From Paenibacillus sp. FSL H8-0537 (GTDB lineage Bacteria; Bacillota; Bacilli; Paenibacillales; Paenibacillaceae): DNA of 64,000 nt. The stretch is from contig NZ_CP150290.1 of assembly GCF_038051995.1 (NCBI RefSeq), forward strand, positions 2,222,001 through 2,286,000. Direction: 5' to 3'. The notes under the pieces were generated by a model. It worked only from the letters and a program-made list of their open reading frames with translations, was not told the DNA's origin and did no database searches. Within the stretch, counting starts at the first letter, position 1, and each line of letters opens with the position of its first letter. Shown here in pieces: positions 7,474 to 17,116 of the stretch. A program made the position numbers and the translations under genes.

Positions 7474-9285
7474 ATGCGTACGATCGATTTTTCTTTACGG
7501 CAATCCATATTGCGTAGAAGCAAGCTGTCCACTTTGATGGTCGCTTGCTTCGTGCTGTTAAACCTGTTGTTTTTGCTGGCGATTATTTGGCTGTCCTACC
7601 GCTCCTTCTCGAATGTGACCTTTAGCGAAATTAGCAAGGCGCGGCTGGCGCTGCTGAATGAAAGCACGAATCGCGGCTTTGATTTTATGACGAATATGAC
7701 GAATACAGCTTATTCTGTCGTCAGCAATAAAGAGGTGAAGGACAAGCTGGAGGCGGGAGCCAAATCCAAATATGACATGCTCATTAAACGGCGGGAAATT
7801 TCCGACTTGCTGCATCATACACTCGTCGTCAATCCCGGCATCAGCTCGATTGAAATTTACAGTGATAATTTTAACGATGTGCCCTATAATTCTACGGATC
7901 TAGTATTTCCGGTGAGCAAGCTCGCCGATCAAAAATGGTTTTCCGCTTTGGAGAAGGCGGACGCTATTTGGATTCCGGAAGAAGAAAACGCTTCCTCGAA
8001 GTCGTTGATTGGGTATGCCCAGCATATGTTCGACAGCAAGGGGCGGACGATGGGCTATCTGGTCATCAGCATGTCGCAGCAGGATGTATTGCGCAATTTT
8101 GCCGATGTGCCGATGGTGCTGGAGGGGCAGGTGCTCGTCGTGGATACGGCGGGCAACATTATTGTGAAGGTGAACGACTCGCAGGTGGAGGGCGAGGAGG
8201 TCATTCTCGATGCCGGATGGCTGGGTGACCGCTCGAAAACGCTCAGTGATGGATATGAGCTGCTGCGCAGAGACGATCAATCGTATTTGGTCGTGTTCTC
8301 CAAGCCTAGCTCGGTGCAGTGGCGGCTAGTACAGACGATTCCGACCAGAACGCTGCTGGCGACTACCTATGAGGCGGGCTGGTATGTGCTGGGCATCGGA
8401 ATATTAAGCTTATTGCTGTCCGCTATATTGACCTATTGGTTTGTAAAAAGCATCATCAAGCCGCTGCGCCGATTGATGGCGGAGATGAAGCGGCTGGAGC
8501 GCGGCGACTTCCAAGCGAAAGCGACGAGCGCGTTCACCGAGGAATATGCGCAGCTTTCCTACAGCTTTAACCATATGGTGTCGCGCCTGAAAGAGTCGAT
8601 GGACGATGTGAAGACGGAGAGCAAGGCGAAGCGCGATGCCCAGACGAGCTTGCTGGAGGCGCAGATTAAGCCGCATTTTCTGTATAATACGCTCGATATG
8701 ATCCACTGGCGGGCGCTCGATTATAAAGCTGAGGATATCAGCTTTATGATTACGCAGCTCGGCAAGCTGCTGCGCATTGGCCTGAGCGGAGGCAAGCTGT
8801 TCATCCGCGTGCGCGATGAGCTGGAGCATGCCCGCTGCTATCTCAGCATTCAGCAGGAGCGGATGACGTTCCCGATCGCTTATACCGAGCGGGTGTTAGA
8901 TCCGCAAATACGCGGCTATTATATACCGAAAATTATTTTGCAGCCGCTTATTGAGAACGCAGTCATTCATGGCTGTCCTGCGGACAACACGTCGGAGCTG
9001 GCACTCTCTCTGGATATTCGCGAGCAGCAGGTGCCGGGGCAAGCGCCTTATTTGGAAATGAGCCTGACTGACAATGGACGAGGCTTGCCCGATGATTGGC
9101 ATATGGACAAGGCGACAGGCATCGGCATTCGCAATGTGCATACGCGCTTGCAGCTTTACTGCGGACCTTTATATGGCCTGCAGCTCGCAAATAGTGAGCA
9201 GGGAGGCGTGAAGGTGACAGTGAAGCTGCCGATTATTGAAACGGAAGACCAATTAAAACGGTTGCTGGACGGTGAAAAAGGATGA
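7474..9285 (+). CDS. sensor histidine kinase, YesM family
   Basis: This membrane sensor has 603 residues. A first membrane helix (residues ~20-42) and a second (~297-319) enclose an extracellular sensing domain of about 250 residues. A HAMP domain follows, then the His_kinase region QIKPHFLYNTLDMIHW with the phospho-accepting His, and a HATPase domain (IIENAVIHG, TDNGRGL, GIGIRNV). Its stop overlaps the start of the response regulator by four bases. The position after the transporter genes implies it senses the transported sugar or the binding-protein complex. Confidence 0.94.
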   Translation: MRTIDFSLRQSILRRSKLSTLMVACFVLLNLLFLLAIIWLSYRSFSNVTFSEISKARLALLNESTNRGFDFMTNMTNTAYSVVSNKEVKDKLEAGAKSKYDMLIKRREISDLLHHTLVVNPGISSIEIYSDNFNDVPYNSTDLVFPVSKLADQKWFSALEKADAIWIPEEENASSKSLIGYAQHMFDSKGRTMGYLVISMSQQDVLRNFADVPMVLEGQVLVVDTAGNIIVKVNDSQVEGEEVILDAGWLGDRSKTLSDGYELLRRDDQSYLVVFSKPSSVQWRLVQTIPTRTLLATTYEAGWYVLGIGILSLLLSAILTYWFVKSIIKPLRRLMAEMKRLERGDFQAKATSAFTEEYAQLSYSFNHMVSRLKESMDDVKTESKAKRDAQTSLLEAQIKPHFLYNTLDMIHWRALDYKAEDISFMITQLGKLLRIGLSGGKLFIRVRDELEHARCYLSIQQERMTFPIAYTERVLDPQIRGYYIPKIILQPLIENAVIHGCPADNTSELALSLDIREQQVPGQAPYLEMSLTDNGRGLPDDWHMDKATGIGIRNVHTRLQLYCGPLYGLQLANSEQGGVKVTVKLPIIETEDQLKRLLDGEKG

Positions 9286-10901
9286 AATCAGTGCTTCTTG
9301 TAGACGATGAGCCGCATATTATTGCGGCGCTGACGCGGCATGTGGGCTGGGAGAAGCTGGGGCTGCGCATTGCTGGAACGGCTGCGAATGGCTTGCAGGC
9401 GCTGGCGAGCTACCGCGAGCTTAAACCGGATCTCGTCATTACCGATGTGAATATGCCGCAGATGAACGGGCTTGCGCTTGTCGAAGCGCTGCGGCAGGAG
9501 GATGCTAGCTTGCCGATCGTTATTTTGAGCGGCTTCGATGAGTTTGAAAATGCGCGGCAGGCGATGCGCTGGGGCGTGCATCATTTTTTGCTGAAGCCCG
9601 CTGCTGTGGCGGAAATCGAAGGCGTGCTCGCTGAAATTATGGGCGAGCTGGATTTGCAGGCGGAGAAGCTGCGGCTGGAGGAGCATTACAAGCTGGAGCT
9701 TGACCGGCTGCTGCCGTATTTGCGCGAGCGCTTGTTCACCGAGCTGCTGACGACGCGCTATCAGCCGCATGAGCTGCATGAGGAGCGGCTTGCTTATTTG
9801 AACATTCCTTCTCCAAAGCAGGTGGCCGCGGTGAGCTTGCAGCTGACGCGCCCCGCGCTGCTTACGAAGCTGAAGGAGCGAGACTGGCAGCTGCTCAAAT
9901 TTGGTGCGAACAACATCATTCGCGAAATGCTGGAAGGCAAACTGGCTGGCACTCAAATCTACGGCTACGCGATCGATTACTCCGATCGGCTGTTCGTGCT
10001 GGTCCTGCTGTCGGAGCAGGCGCAGGAGGACGAGCTGTATCAGGCATGCGAGGAGCTCGCCTACAGCTTGACGGAGAAAATAACGGCGCTGCTCAAGCTG
10101 GAGGCTACCGCAGGCATTGGTTCGGTGCGAAGCAGCCTGCATGAGCTGATCGATTCGTATTTGGAAAGCCGCGTGGCGCTGGAGGCGGCGGAATTTCAGG
10201 GTACAAGCCAGGTGTATCCTTATGCCGAATGGGCACAGCTGGATACGACGTATGACCAATATGCGCCGCTGCTTAAGCAGTGGAATGAGGCGCTGACAGG
10301 CAAGGATTTGGAGCGGGCAGCCCACCAGTGGGAAGCGATTCATAATCAGCTGCAAAAGGAAGCGAGCGGTTCGCTCACGGATATTCAGACGATATGTGTC
10401 GGCTTGTTCAGCTCGCTGACTTTTTTCTGGAATGAGGCGTTCACCCAGCATCAGCCGCCGCGCACGCTGTCGCAATTTTTACAGGGCATCCAGCAGCATT
10501 TGACGCTTGGTGCCCTAACGCGCTGGATGAATGAGCTGGTAGAGGAATGGCTGCGAAGCGCGGCGCAGGAAATTTCCGGCCGAAAAAGCAATCGGCTTGT
10601 CGATAGCGTGAAGCAGTATGTTGCGGCGAATTTCAGCCAGGAAATCAGCTTTGCGGCCATTGCCAAGGAGCTGTTCGTGCACCCGAAATATTTAAGCCAG
10701 CTGTTTAAGCGGGTAACAGGGCAAAACTTTGTGCATTATTTGAATGATTACCGTATTCATAAAGCTATCGACTATTTGCAGTCGGGCCATCATATGGTGT
10801 ACGAGGTCAGCGAAATGGTCGGCTTCAATAATCCAACCTATTTCAGCCAAGTGTTCAAAATGAGCACGGGCAAAAGCCCTTCGGATTATTTTCGGATGTG
10901 A
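9282..10901 (+). CDS. AraC-type response regulator, YesN family
   Basis: This 539-residue regulator has a receiver domain at residues 1-120 with acidic residues D8-D9, phospho-acceptor D55 (LVITDVNMP) and Lys in FLLKPAA. A long middle segment follows, and the last ~100 residues are two AraC-type HTH motifs (ISFAAIAKELFVHPKYLSQL; YEVSEMVGFNNPTYFSQVFK). It should activate the transporter operon from 4219. It overlaps the kinase gene by four bases and is followed by a terminator. Confidence 0.95.
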   Translation: MKSVLLVDDEPHIIAALTRHVGWEKLGLRIAGTAANGLQALASYRELKPDLVITDVNMPQMNGLALVEALRQEDASLPIVILSGFDEFENARQAMRWGVHHFLLKPAAVAEIEGVLAEIMGELDLQAEKLRLEEHYKLELDRLLPYLRERLFTELLTTRYQPHELHEERLAYLNIPSPKQVAAVSLQLTRPALLTKLKERDWQLLKFGANNIIREMLEGKLAGTQIYGYAIDYSDRLFVLVLLSEQAQEDELYQACEELAYSLTEKITALLKLEATAGIGSVRSSLHELIDSYLESRVALEAAEFQGTSQVYPYAEWAQLDTTYDQYAPLLKQWNEALTGKDLERAAHQWEAIHNQLQKEASGSLTDIQTICVGLFSSLTFFWNEAFTQHQPPRTLSQFLQGIQQHLTLGALTRWMNELVEEWLRSAAQEISGRKSNRLVDSVKQYVAANFSQEISFAAIAKELFVHPKYLSQLFKRVTGQNFVHYLNDYRIHKAIDYLQSGHHMVYEVSEMVGFNNPTYFSQVFKMSTGKSPSDYFRM

Positions 10902-10935
10902 GGGGATAGGGTGTGTTACCTAAAGAATTAGAAAG

Positions 10936-10963
10936 GCCCACATCGTTATTGTGGGCTGTTTTT
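10936..10963 (+). terminator. Rho-independent terminator of the transporter/two-component operon
   Basis: The stem GCCCACA/TGTGGGC with a 7-base loop is followed by TGTTTTT. It lies 35 bases after the response-regulator stop. Confidence 0.85.
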
Positions 10964-11042
10964 GCTTCTTTCCTATTGGCTTATTTCTAATAGATTGTTT
11001 CTTTATCATAAGACAGAAAGAATGACTTGGTGGACAGAGCTT

Positions 11043-11223
11043 GGTGGACACAGCAGCAGCTATTTCAACAAAATCACGGATTGTGTACAAGTGGCGGACT
11101 CAGGAGCCGCTAATGCGCCACCCATTGCTATTTTGACAGGATGAGGCAGGTAATAGCGGATTTCCTGTCCGCTTGAGGCCCGAAAACGGTTTAAAAGCTA
11201 AAATAGCGGAACCACAGTCCGCC
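11043..11223 (-). repeat. dispersed ~180-bp intergenic repeat, copy B (inverted)
   Basis: The reverse complement aligns end to end with copy A (3791-3970) and copy C (61382-61563). It is closest to copy A: the stretch GTCCGCCACTTGTAC through TGCTGCTGTGTCCAC matches with few changes. The ends again carry GGCGGACTGTGG and CTGTGTCC. It lies in the 660-base gap between the two-component operon and the YhgE-like gene. Confidence 0.75.
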
Positions 11224-11408
11224 AAAAAAGAAGGAAGCTTCCCGAGCTGCTTGGTCTCAGCCACAAGGTTCACATCAACAACGATTTCATCAGCAGGGGG
11301 CGCAGCAACAATGGCATACTGCGGTTCACCAGCTTTGAATCGTTTCAAAATAACGCAGCTATTTATGAGGATGGTATGTGCCAGAGAGTGGACTTTCACT
11401 CCTGTCAA
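11100..11408 (-). CDS. hypothetical small protein with repeat-derived C-terminus
   Basis: This is a 102-codon frame starting with TTG (or the GTG three codons later), with GGAGGG about ten bases upstream of the TTG. The first ~60 residues (VHSLAHTILINSCVILKRFK, then AGEPQYAIVAAPPADEIVV) have normal amino-acid content. The last ~40 residues are encoded inside repeat copy B and so are unlikely to be a conserved domain. It may be a small gene truncated by the repeat, or chance. I do not recognise the family. Confidence 0.25.
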   Translation of the reverse strand: MTGVKVHSLAHTILINSCVILKRFKAGEPQYAIVAAPPADEIVVDVNLVAETKQLGKLPSFLADCGSAILAFKPFSGLKRTGNPLLPASSCQNSNGWRISGS

Positions 11409-11561
11409 TTAAGAGCCCTCCACAATGAATGAAAGTTCCTGAAAAAAAGCCCATGATATTTCTTCTTTTCCCTGTTAATGCTAAACTAAGGTCTGATTAG
11501 CGGCAAGCTGGTGTTGCAAAGGCCGCTCCACAACTTATGACATAGCAAAGGCGGTCTACTC

Positions 11562-14237
11562 ATGCGCAATATTTGGCATATTTATAAAACAGATTGGCTC
11601 CATATTTTACGAGTGCCTACCGGCATTTTTCTTATTTTAGCGATAATATTGCTCCCTGGCTTGTACGATTGGATCAATATTAAATCGGTGTGGGACCCTT
11701 ACAGCAACACGCAAGGTATAAAAATTGCAGTCACGAGCCTCGATGCGGGAGCGGCTGTTCAAGGCAAGGCCGTTAATATCGGCGAGGAGCTAGTGGCAAG
11801 CCTGCAAAAAAACGAGAAGCTGGGCTGGACGTTTGTAGGTGAGGAGGAAGCGAGGGCTGGTGTTGAAAAAGGCACCTATTATGCAAGCCTGCTTATACCA
11901 GCCGACTTCTCTGCCAAAATAACCGGCATTATCGAAGGCAAAATCGAGCGGCCGGAAGTCATTTATACGGTCAATGAAAAGGTGAATGCCATTGCGCCGA
12001 AAATAACCGGCTCCGGTGTTTCCGCAATCACGAAGCAAATTAACGAAGGCTTCACAGAAGCTGTAAGCGAAGCAGTGCTGACGAAATTGAAAGCGGCGGG
12101 CGTAGAAATTGAAGCGGAGCTGCCGACCATTCGCAAAGTCGAGAACGGTATTTTCAGTCTGGAAAGCCATTTGCCTGAAATCGAAGCGGCTGGACAGAAG
12201 GTGCTGGATATCGAAAGCAAGCTGCCGGAAATTAACGAGAAGGCGCAAAAAATAATCGAGCTTCAGCAGAAGCTGCCGGAAATCAATGAAGCCGCGCAAT
12301 ATGTGCTAAAGCTGCAGCAATATTGGCCGAAAATCAGCGATGCTGCTTCCGAGGTTCTTATCATTCAGGAGAAGCTGCCTGAAATTCAGAGGGCGGCGCA
12401 GCGCATTCAGGAGGTCGATGCCAATTTCGACCGCGTGAGCGAGGTGGTCGACACGGCGCTGGATAAAACGAATACAGCGCTTGGCATTGTGACGATGGCT
12501 GAGGAGCAGCTGCCGAAGCTTGAGGCGCTGGGGGGAGACGCGATCGCTTTCGCGGACGGACTGAGCGATTTTTTAGCGTCGAGCCAGGAGGCCTTTCAGA
12601 CGATTAGCCCGACTTTGAAGCAAAATTTGCTGCTGGTCAAGCAAATCGCTGATGCTGCCGAGCTGCTGACAGCAAGGCTGCAGGAAGCGGATCTTAGCAA
12701 GCTGCCGACCGCAGCGGAAGTGCAGGCGCTCTCGGGTCGGCTCCGTACAGCGGCAGGCGTAATCGGCAGCATGACGAATGTGCTGCAGACGATTAACAGC
12801 CATTTGCCGGATGGACAGCTAAGCGGAACCATTGGGCGGCTGAGCAGCCTCGGAGATAAGCTGAATACGCAAATTCAGCTGCTTGGCATCATTAAGGAAG
12901 CGATGGACCGGGGAACCGCGCCGCCAGAGGAGATTGTAGCGCGACTGCATGCGGTAACCGAGCAGGTGAGCAGCGATCTTGGCTATGTGCTGGAGCATTA
13001 CGACAGCGATATTGCGCCTGCGATTACCGAAGGCTTGAGCAAATTGCAGCAGCTTGGAGCGGCAACGTCCGATGTGCTGCAAGCGGCGAAAAGCAAGCTG
13101 CCGGATATCGCCGAGCTGCTTAAGGCTGCGCGTGAAGGGCTGACGTTTGGGCAGCAGGAGCTGACCCGCATTCAGGCAGAGCTGCCGGAAATCCGCACGA
13201 AGGTGCATGAAATAGCGACGACTTTACAAAGCAAGACGGACGCCTTCGTGAACGCGATTAACATGGCAGCGCCGTTTATCCGCAATGACTTGCCAGCCAT
13301 CGGCAAAAAAATCGACGCAGCCGCAGCTTTTGTCCAGAACGATTTGCCCGAGGCGGAAAAAGAGCTGGCAAAGCTGGCCGATTTCGTCAAATACCAGCTC
13401 CCGGAGCTTACGGACAGCGTGAAGCGCGTTGCCGGACTTGTTCGCAACGACTTGCCGCAGCTGGAGGAAGCGATTCGCAAAGCGGCAGATAAACTGCGCG
13501 AAGTGAAGGCTGATAACAGCTTTGCCGAACTTGCGAAGCTGCTGCGCGGTGATATTGAGAAGGAAAGCGAGTTTTTAGCCAGCCCCGTGCTTATTAAGGA
13601 AAATCAGCTGTATGCGATTCCTAACTATGGCTCGGCGATGTCGCCATTTTACGGTGTGCTGTCGCTTTGGGTTGGAGCCACGCTGCTCATCTCGATGCTG
13701 CGCTCGGAGGCAGACAATCCCAGTGGAAGCTATCGCGGCTACCAGCTGTATTTGGGTCGTCTCGGCACCTTTTTAACGATTGGACTATTGCAGGCATTAT
13801 GCGTAACGCTGGGAGACTTTTTTATCTTAGGCGCATACGTCGCAGATAAGCTGTGGTTTGTTTTATTCGCGATGCTCGTCAGCATCGTATTTGTCACCAT
13901 TACGTACACGCTGCTGTCTGTGTTCGGCAATGCGGGCAAGGGGATTGCAATTATTTTCATGGTGTTTCAATTTTCCAGCTCAGGCGGGACCTTTCCGATC
14001 AGCATGACGTCGCCTTTTTTCCAGGCGCTGAATCCGTTTATGCCATTTACGTATGCGATTAGCTTGCTGCGCGAAGCGGTTGGCGGCATTTTATGGGAAA
14101 CGGTGCTGAAGGATATGCTGTTCCTGCTCGGCTTTATTGCCATTAGCCTTTTCATTGCCCTCGTACTCAAACGCCCGCTTAGCGGCATCATTAAGCGCTC
14201 GTCCGACAATGCGAAGAAGACCAAAATTATAGCATAG
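11562..14237 (+). CDS. YhgE/Pip-type membrane protein with long periplasm-facing coiled stalk
   Basis: This 891-residue protein has one membrane helix near residues 15-35, a very long extracellular region, and about five membrane helices in the last ~220 residues that resemble an ABC-2 permease. This is the plan of B. subtilis YhgE and lactococcal Pip, a phage-infection protein. The stalk has two regular arrays: five 17-residue units around residues 200-287 (KLPEINEKAQKIIELQQ type) and four 18-residue units around 571-645 (FVKYQLPELTDSVKRVAG type). The C-terminal membrane part starts around YGVLSLWVGATLLISML. Cellular role is not established; export linked to cell-envelope function is one idea. 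A hypothetical gene follows 17 bases later. Confidence 0.85.
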   Translation: MRNIWHIYKTDWLHILRVPTGIFLILAIILLPGLYDWINIKSVWDPYSNTQGIKIAVTSLDAGAAVQGKAVNIGEELVASLQKNEKLGWTFVGEEEARAGVEKGTYYASLLIPADFSAKITGIIEGKIERPEVIYTVNEKVNAIAPKITGSGVSAITKQINEGFTEAVSEAVLTKLKAAGVEIEAELPTIRKVENGIFSLESHLPEIEAAGQKVLDIESKLPEINEKAQKIIELQQKLPEINEAAQYVLKLQQYWPKISDAASEVLIIQEKLPEIQRAAQRIQEVDANFDRVSEVVDTALDKTNTALGIVTMAEEQLPKLEALGGDAIAFADGLSDFLASSQEAFQTISPTLKQNLLLVKQIADAAELLTARLQEADLSKLPTAAEVQALSGRLRTAAGVIGSMTNVLQTINSHLPDGQLSGTIGRLSSLGDKLNTQIQLLGIIKEAMDRGTAPPEEIVARLHAVTEQVSSDLGYVLEHYDSDIAPAITEGLSKLQQLGAATSDVLQAAKSKLPDIAELLKAAREGLTFGQQELTRIQAELPEIRTKVHEIATTLQSKTDAFVNAINMAAPFIRNDLPAIGKKIDAAAAFVQNDLPEAEKELAKLADFVKYQLPELTDSVKRVAGLVRNDLPQLEEAIRKAADKLREVKADNSFAELAKLLRGDIEKESEFLASPVLIKENQLYAIPNYGSAMSPFYGVLSLWVGATLLISMLRSEADNPSGSYRGYQLYLGRLGTFLTIGLLQALCVTLGDFFILGAYVADKLWFVLFAMLVSIVFVTITYTLLSVFGNAGKGIAIIFMVFQFSSSGGTFPISMTSPFFQALNPFMPFTYAISLLREAVGGILWETVLKDMLFLLGFIAISLFIALVLKRPLSGIIKRSSDNAKKTKIIA

Positions 14238-14254
14238 AGATGAAGGGGAAACGT

Positions 14255-14848
14255 ATGAAAACGTATGAACAGTTCGTGGGAGAAATCATTGCGGCGGCGC
14301 AGGCTGCGGGGCTGCATATTTATCAAAATAAAAACCGGCTGGAAACAAGGTCGCTGGATCGCGAGTTTTCGTTTTTTTGTACGCCAAGGGCACATCAGCA
14401 GCCGTATCAGACGAGTGCCTATATGTATTTTGAATGGAGCAGCGTGCTGACGGCGGAATCGCTGCGTGAGCGGGAGGAGGAGCCGTTGTCTTCGGTGCTC
14501 AGCATATCTCGTAACGCTGCTGAGGCCGCTGAGGATGAGCCTTGTACACAGCTGCATATTCAGTACGAGTTCGAGGTAGCAGAAAATTTTCAAACGATGA
14601 CGGATGAAATCAATCAGCAGCTGCTGACGATTTTTCGTAAGTCTATGGGCCACACCAACGTTCCGGTTATAAAATGGGAGCTGATTATTCAAGCCAGCGG
14701 CGAAAATCATATTTCTAAAATATCGGCGCAGCAGCACTGGAGCATTCCCCTGCTGTCGGATTCGGGCATTGGCCCAATTATGGCGGAGGTTAATGATGTT
14801 TTGATCGCGATAGGCGAGCTGCCTTTTATCAAAAAGGATACGCAGTAG
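14255..14848 (+). CDS. conserved-looking hypothetical protein
   Basis: This is a soluble 197-residue protein with no signal peptide or membrane helix. I chose the ATG at 14255 (MKTYEQFVGEIIAAAQ) because AAGGGG lies six bases upstream; the in-frame ATG at 14240 lacks a good ribosome site. Acidic and aromatic residues are spread evenly and no catalytic motif is visible. Its tight spacing to the YhgE-like gene suggests co-transcription. Function unknown. Confidence 0.7.
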   Translation: MKTYEQFVGEIIAAAQAAGLHIYQNKNRLETRSLDREFSFFCTPRAHQQPYQTSAYMYFEWSSVLTAESLREREEEPLSSVLSISRNAAEAAEDEPCTQLHIQYEFEVAENFQTMTDEINQQLLTIFRKSMGHTNVPVIKWELIIQASGENHISKISAQQHWSIPLLSDSGIGPIMAEVNDVLIAIGELPFIKKDTQ

Positions 14849-14945
14849 CATGGGGTGAATTTTTAATAAAGCGGGCGGCAAAGGTCACAGGCTTCATGTC
14901 TTTGCCTGCCCGAAAGCTCTCCATGGCCTTGAACCATCCAACCTT

Positions 14946-15845
14946 TTAGGGGGTGCTTTTTTTCAAAAATGGTTCTCGGGTCAAGTTCAAAAAGGCTTCA
15001 ATCGCTGGCGAGATCCACTTTTCTTCATGCCAAAACATTTGGATTGCAAACGATGTGGCGGTCAAATCCCAAGGTAATGGAACCAGCTCACCTCGATTCA
15101 CTTCTGCGATCACGGCCATTTCAGGCAAGATGGCGATGCCCATTCCTATTTTTGCACATTGTTTAATGGCCTCAGCGCTGTTGAACTCCAATTCGGTAAT
15201 TCCCCCCATGCCCTTCTGTGAAAGACTTCGCTCAAAAAAAGTGCGATAGGAGCAGCCCTTCTCCGTCAACAAAAAGGTTTCGCCATGAAAATCTTCAATG
15301 GATAGTGCTGTATATGCAGCCAAAGGGTGATCAGGTGCTGCTAATACATAAAAGGGCTCGTCCAGCATTTTCTCTCCGCAAAACCCAGCCGATTCTTTGT
15401 TCTCATCCAGCATAAAAATAATGTCTGCGTCCCCTTCCCGCAAGCTCTGTTTGAGGTTCGGATTAGCCAGCGGTCTGAATATCAGCCGAATTCCTGGATA
15501 ACTTAAGCGAAATCGGCGAAGTATAGCCGGCAGCCAGTATGTACACAACGTTTCATCGGCACTTATGACCACCGTACCCGTCACCTCGCCGGATTGCTTA
15601 AGGGCATGCTGGGCTTCTTCTAGTGTACTCAATATGTTATCTACATAACGTAAAAAATTTCTCCCCGCATCGGTCAGAGTCACTCTTTTATTCAATCGAT
15701 CGACGAGCTTGACACCCAGTTCATCCTCCAAGGACTTGATCTGCATCGTAACCGTTGAAGGAACATAGTTTTGCACTTCTGCAGTGCGACTAAAATTGAG
15801 CGTGGAAGCCAGCATATGAAAGGTTTTCAGTTGGCGCAATTCCAT
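14946..15845 (-). CDS. LysR-family transcriptional regulator
   Basis: This 299-residue regulator has the N-terminal winged HTH of LysR proteins (MELRQLKTFHMLASTLNFSR, then AEVQNYVPSTVTMQIKSLED). The rest is a two-lobed effector-binding domain (TGTVVISADETLCTYWLPAI). It is divergent from the hydrolase gene at 15975 with a 129-base shared intergenic region, the usual arrangement for a LysR regulator and its target. The effector is unknown. Confidence 0.93.
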   Translation of the reverse strand: MELRQLKTFHMLASTLNFSRTAEVQNYVPSTVTMQIKSLEDELGVKLVDRLNKRVTLTDAGRNFLRYVDNILSTLEEAQHALKQSGEVTGTVVISADETLCTYWLPAILRRFRLSYPGIRLIFRPLANPNLKQSLREGDADIIFMLDENKESAGFCGEKMLDEPFYVLAAPDHPLAAYTALSIEDFHGETFLLTEKGCSYRTFFERSLSQKGMGGITELEFNSAEAIKQCAKIGMGIAILPEMAVIAEVNRGELVPLPWDLTATSFAIQMFWHEEKWISPAIEAFLNLTREPFLKKSTP

Positions 15846-15974
15846 AGTTTCACCCCTTGATTCAAAAAAAATGAACGTTCTATTCGAAAACGTTTCTTTG
15901 ACTTAACAATAGCATCGTCGTAGAGTGATGACAAGGAAGACAGTCGAGCTTAGCTAAGAAAAGGAGATTTTTAT

Positions 15975-16985
15975 ATGAGAGATTATGACATTTATGAACT
16001 GGGGGATATTTTGCTGCAATCCGGTGACACTTTGCCAAATGCCATTCTTGCCTACAAAACCTACGGCACGCTAAATGCGGAAAAAAATAATGTGATTGTA
16101 TATCCCACCTGGTTTGCAGGTCTACATACCGATAATGAATGGCTAATAGGACATGGCAAGGCGCTGGATCCAGAAAAGTATTTTATCATCGTTCCGAATA
16201 TGTTGGGTAATGGACTATCCTCCTCGCCAAGCAATACGCCAGCGCCTTATCATCAGGCTAATTTTCCACTGATTTCGATTTATGATAACGTACGACTGCA
16301 GCATCAGCTGGTTACTCAACATTTTGGCATTACAAAAATTGCCCTCGTTGTAGGCTGGTCACTAGGAGCTGTGCAGACGTTTCAGTGGGGAGCAAGCTAT
16401 CCCGATATGGTAGAACGAATCGCTCCATTCGGAGGTACTGCCATGACCCGGCCACATGCAAAGGTAGTGTTTGAAGGAATGATTGCGGGCCTTCAGGCTG
16501 ATTCTGCTTGGAGCAATGGCTTTTATACGCAGAAACCTACAGCGGGATTGGCAGCTATGGGTCGAATCTATGCAGCCTGGGGCTTCTCTCAGGCTTATTA
16601 TCTAGAACAGCTCTATCAGCAAGAGGGCTACCACACACTGGAGGAATATCTTGTAGATTACTGGGATCAAGTGTTTTTGGACTTTGACGCTAATGACCTG
16701 ATCACCATGCTACGTACCGGCATCACCGGTGACATTAGTGCTAATCCGACGTATGACGGCGATTTTAAACTTGCATTAAGCGGGATTACAGCACGGGCTC
16801 TGGTTATGCCGGGAAGTTCGGACCTTTTTTTTCCTCCCCAGGATAACAAATATGAAGCACAGCAAATGCCAAATGCGCTCTTTCTACCGATTGAATCGAA
16901 GTGGGGGCATTGTGCAGGCATTGGACAACATGAACCAGATTCCGAATTTATAGATAAAAATCTAAAACATTTTTTGCTTCAATAA
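15975..16985 (+). CDS. alpha/beta hydrolase, homoserine O-acetyltransferase (MetX) fold
   Basis: The 336-residue protein has a nucleophile elbow GWSLGAVQTFQW with Ser near residue 136, an acid in MPGSSDLFFPPQ and a late His in ESKWGHCAG. This is the MetX triad layout. True MetX proteins are longer and carry a conserved acyl-transfer motif (GGSMGG) that here reads GWSLGA, so this is probably a MetX-like hydrolase or acyltransferase with a different substrate. AAGGAG precedes the ATG. It is divergent from the LysR gene, which likely controls it. Confidence 0.85.
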   Translation: MRDYDIYELGDILLQSGDTLPNAILAYKTYGTLNAEKNNVIVYPTWFAGLHTDNEWLIGHGKALDPEKYFIIVPNMLGNGLSSSPSNTPAPYHQANFPLISIYDNVRLQHQLVTQHFGITKIALVVGWSLGAVQTFQWGASYPDMVERIAPFGGTAMTRPHAKVVFEGMIAGLQADSAWSNGFYTQKPTAGLAAMGRIYAAWGFSQAYYLEQLYQQEGYHTLEEYLVDYWDQVFLDFDANDLITMLRTGITGDISANPTYDGDFKLALSGITARALVMPGSSDLFFPPQDNKYEAQQMPNALFLPIESKWGHCAGIGQHEPDSEFIDKNLKHFLLQ

Positions 16986-17084
16986 AAAAGAAACTAAGCG
17001 TAAATACGTCGTGTTACAAAATAAAAAAGACAGTGGACTGAAGGTCGCAAATTAGCCCGTTGCCTTTTATGATTTCAATAGAAC

Positions 17085-17112
17085 AAACGCCACCTTTACG
17101 AAGGTGGCGTTT
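17085..17112. terminator. hairpin at the 3' end of sigK
   Basis: AAACGCCACCTT and AAGGTGGCGTTT form a 12-bp stem with a 4-base loop, 5 bases past the sigK stop. The T-runs on both sides are weak, so termination is likely but not certain. Confidence 0.55.
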
Positions 17113-17116
17113 GGCG

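Noticed and set aside
10962..11144. 60-codon + strand frame after the two-component operon
   Set aside because: It runs through the terminator region and repeat copy B and has no ribosome site.
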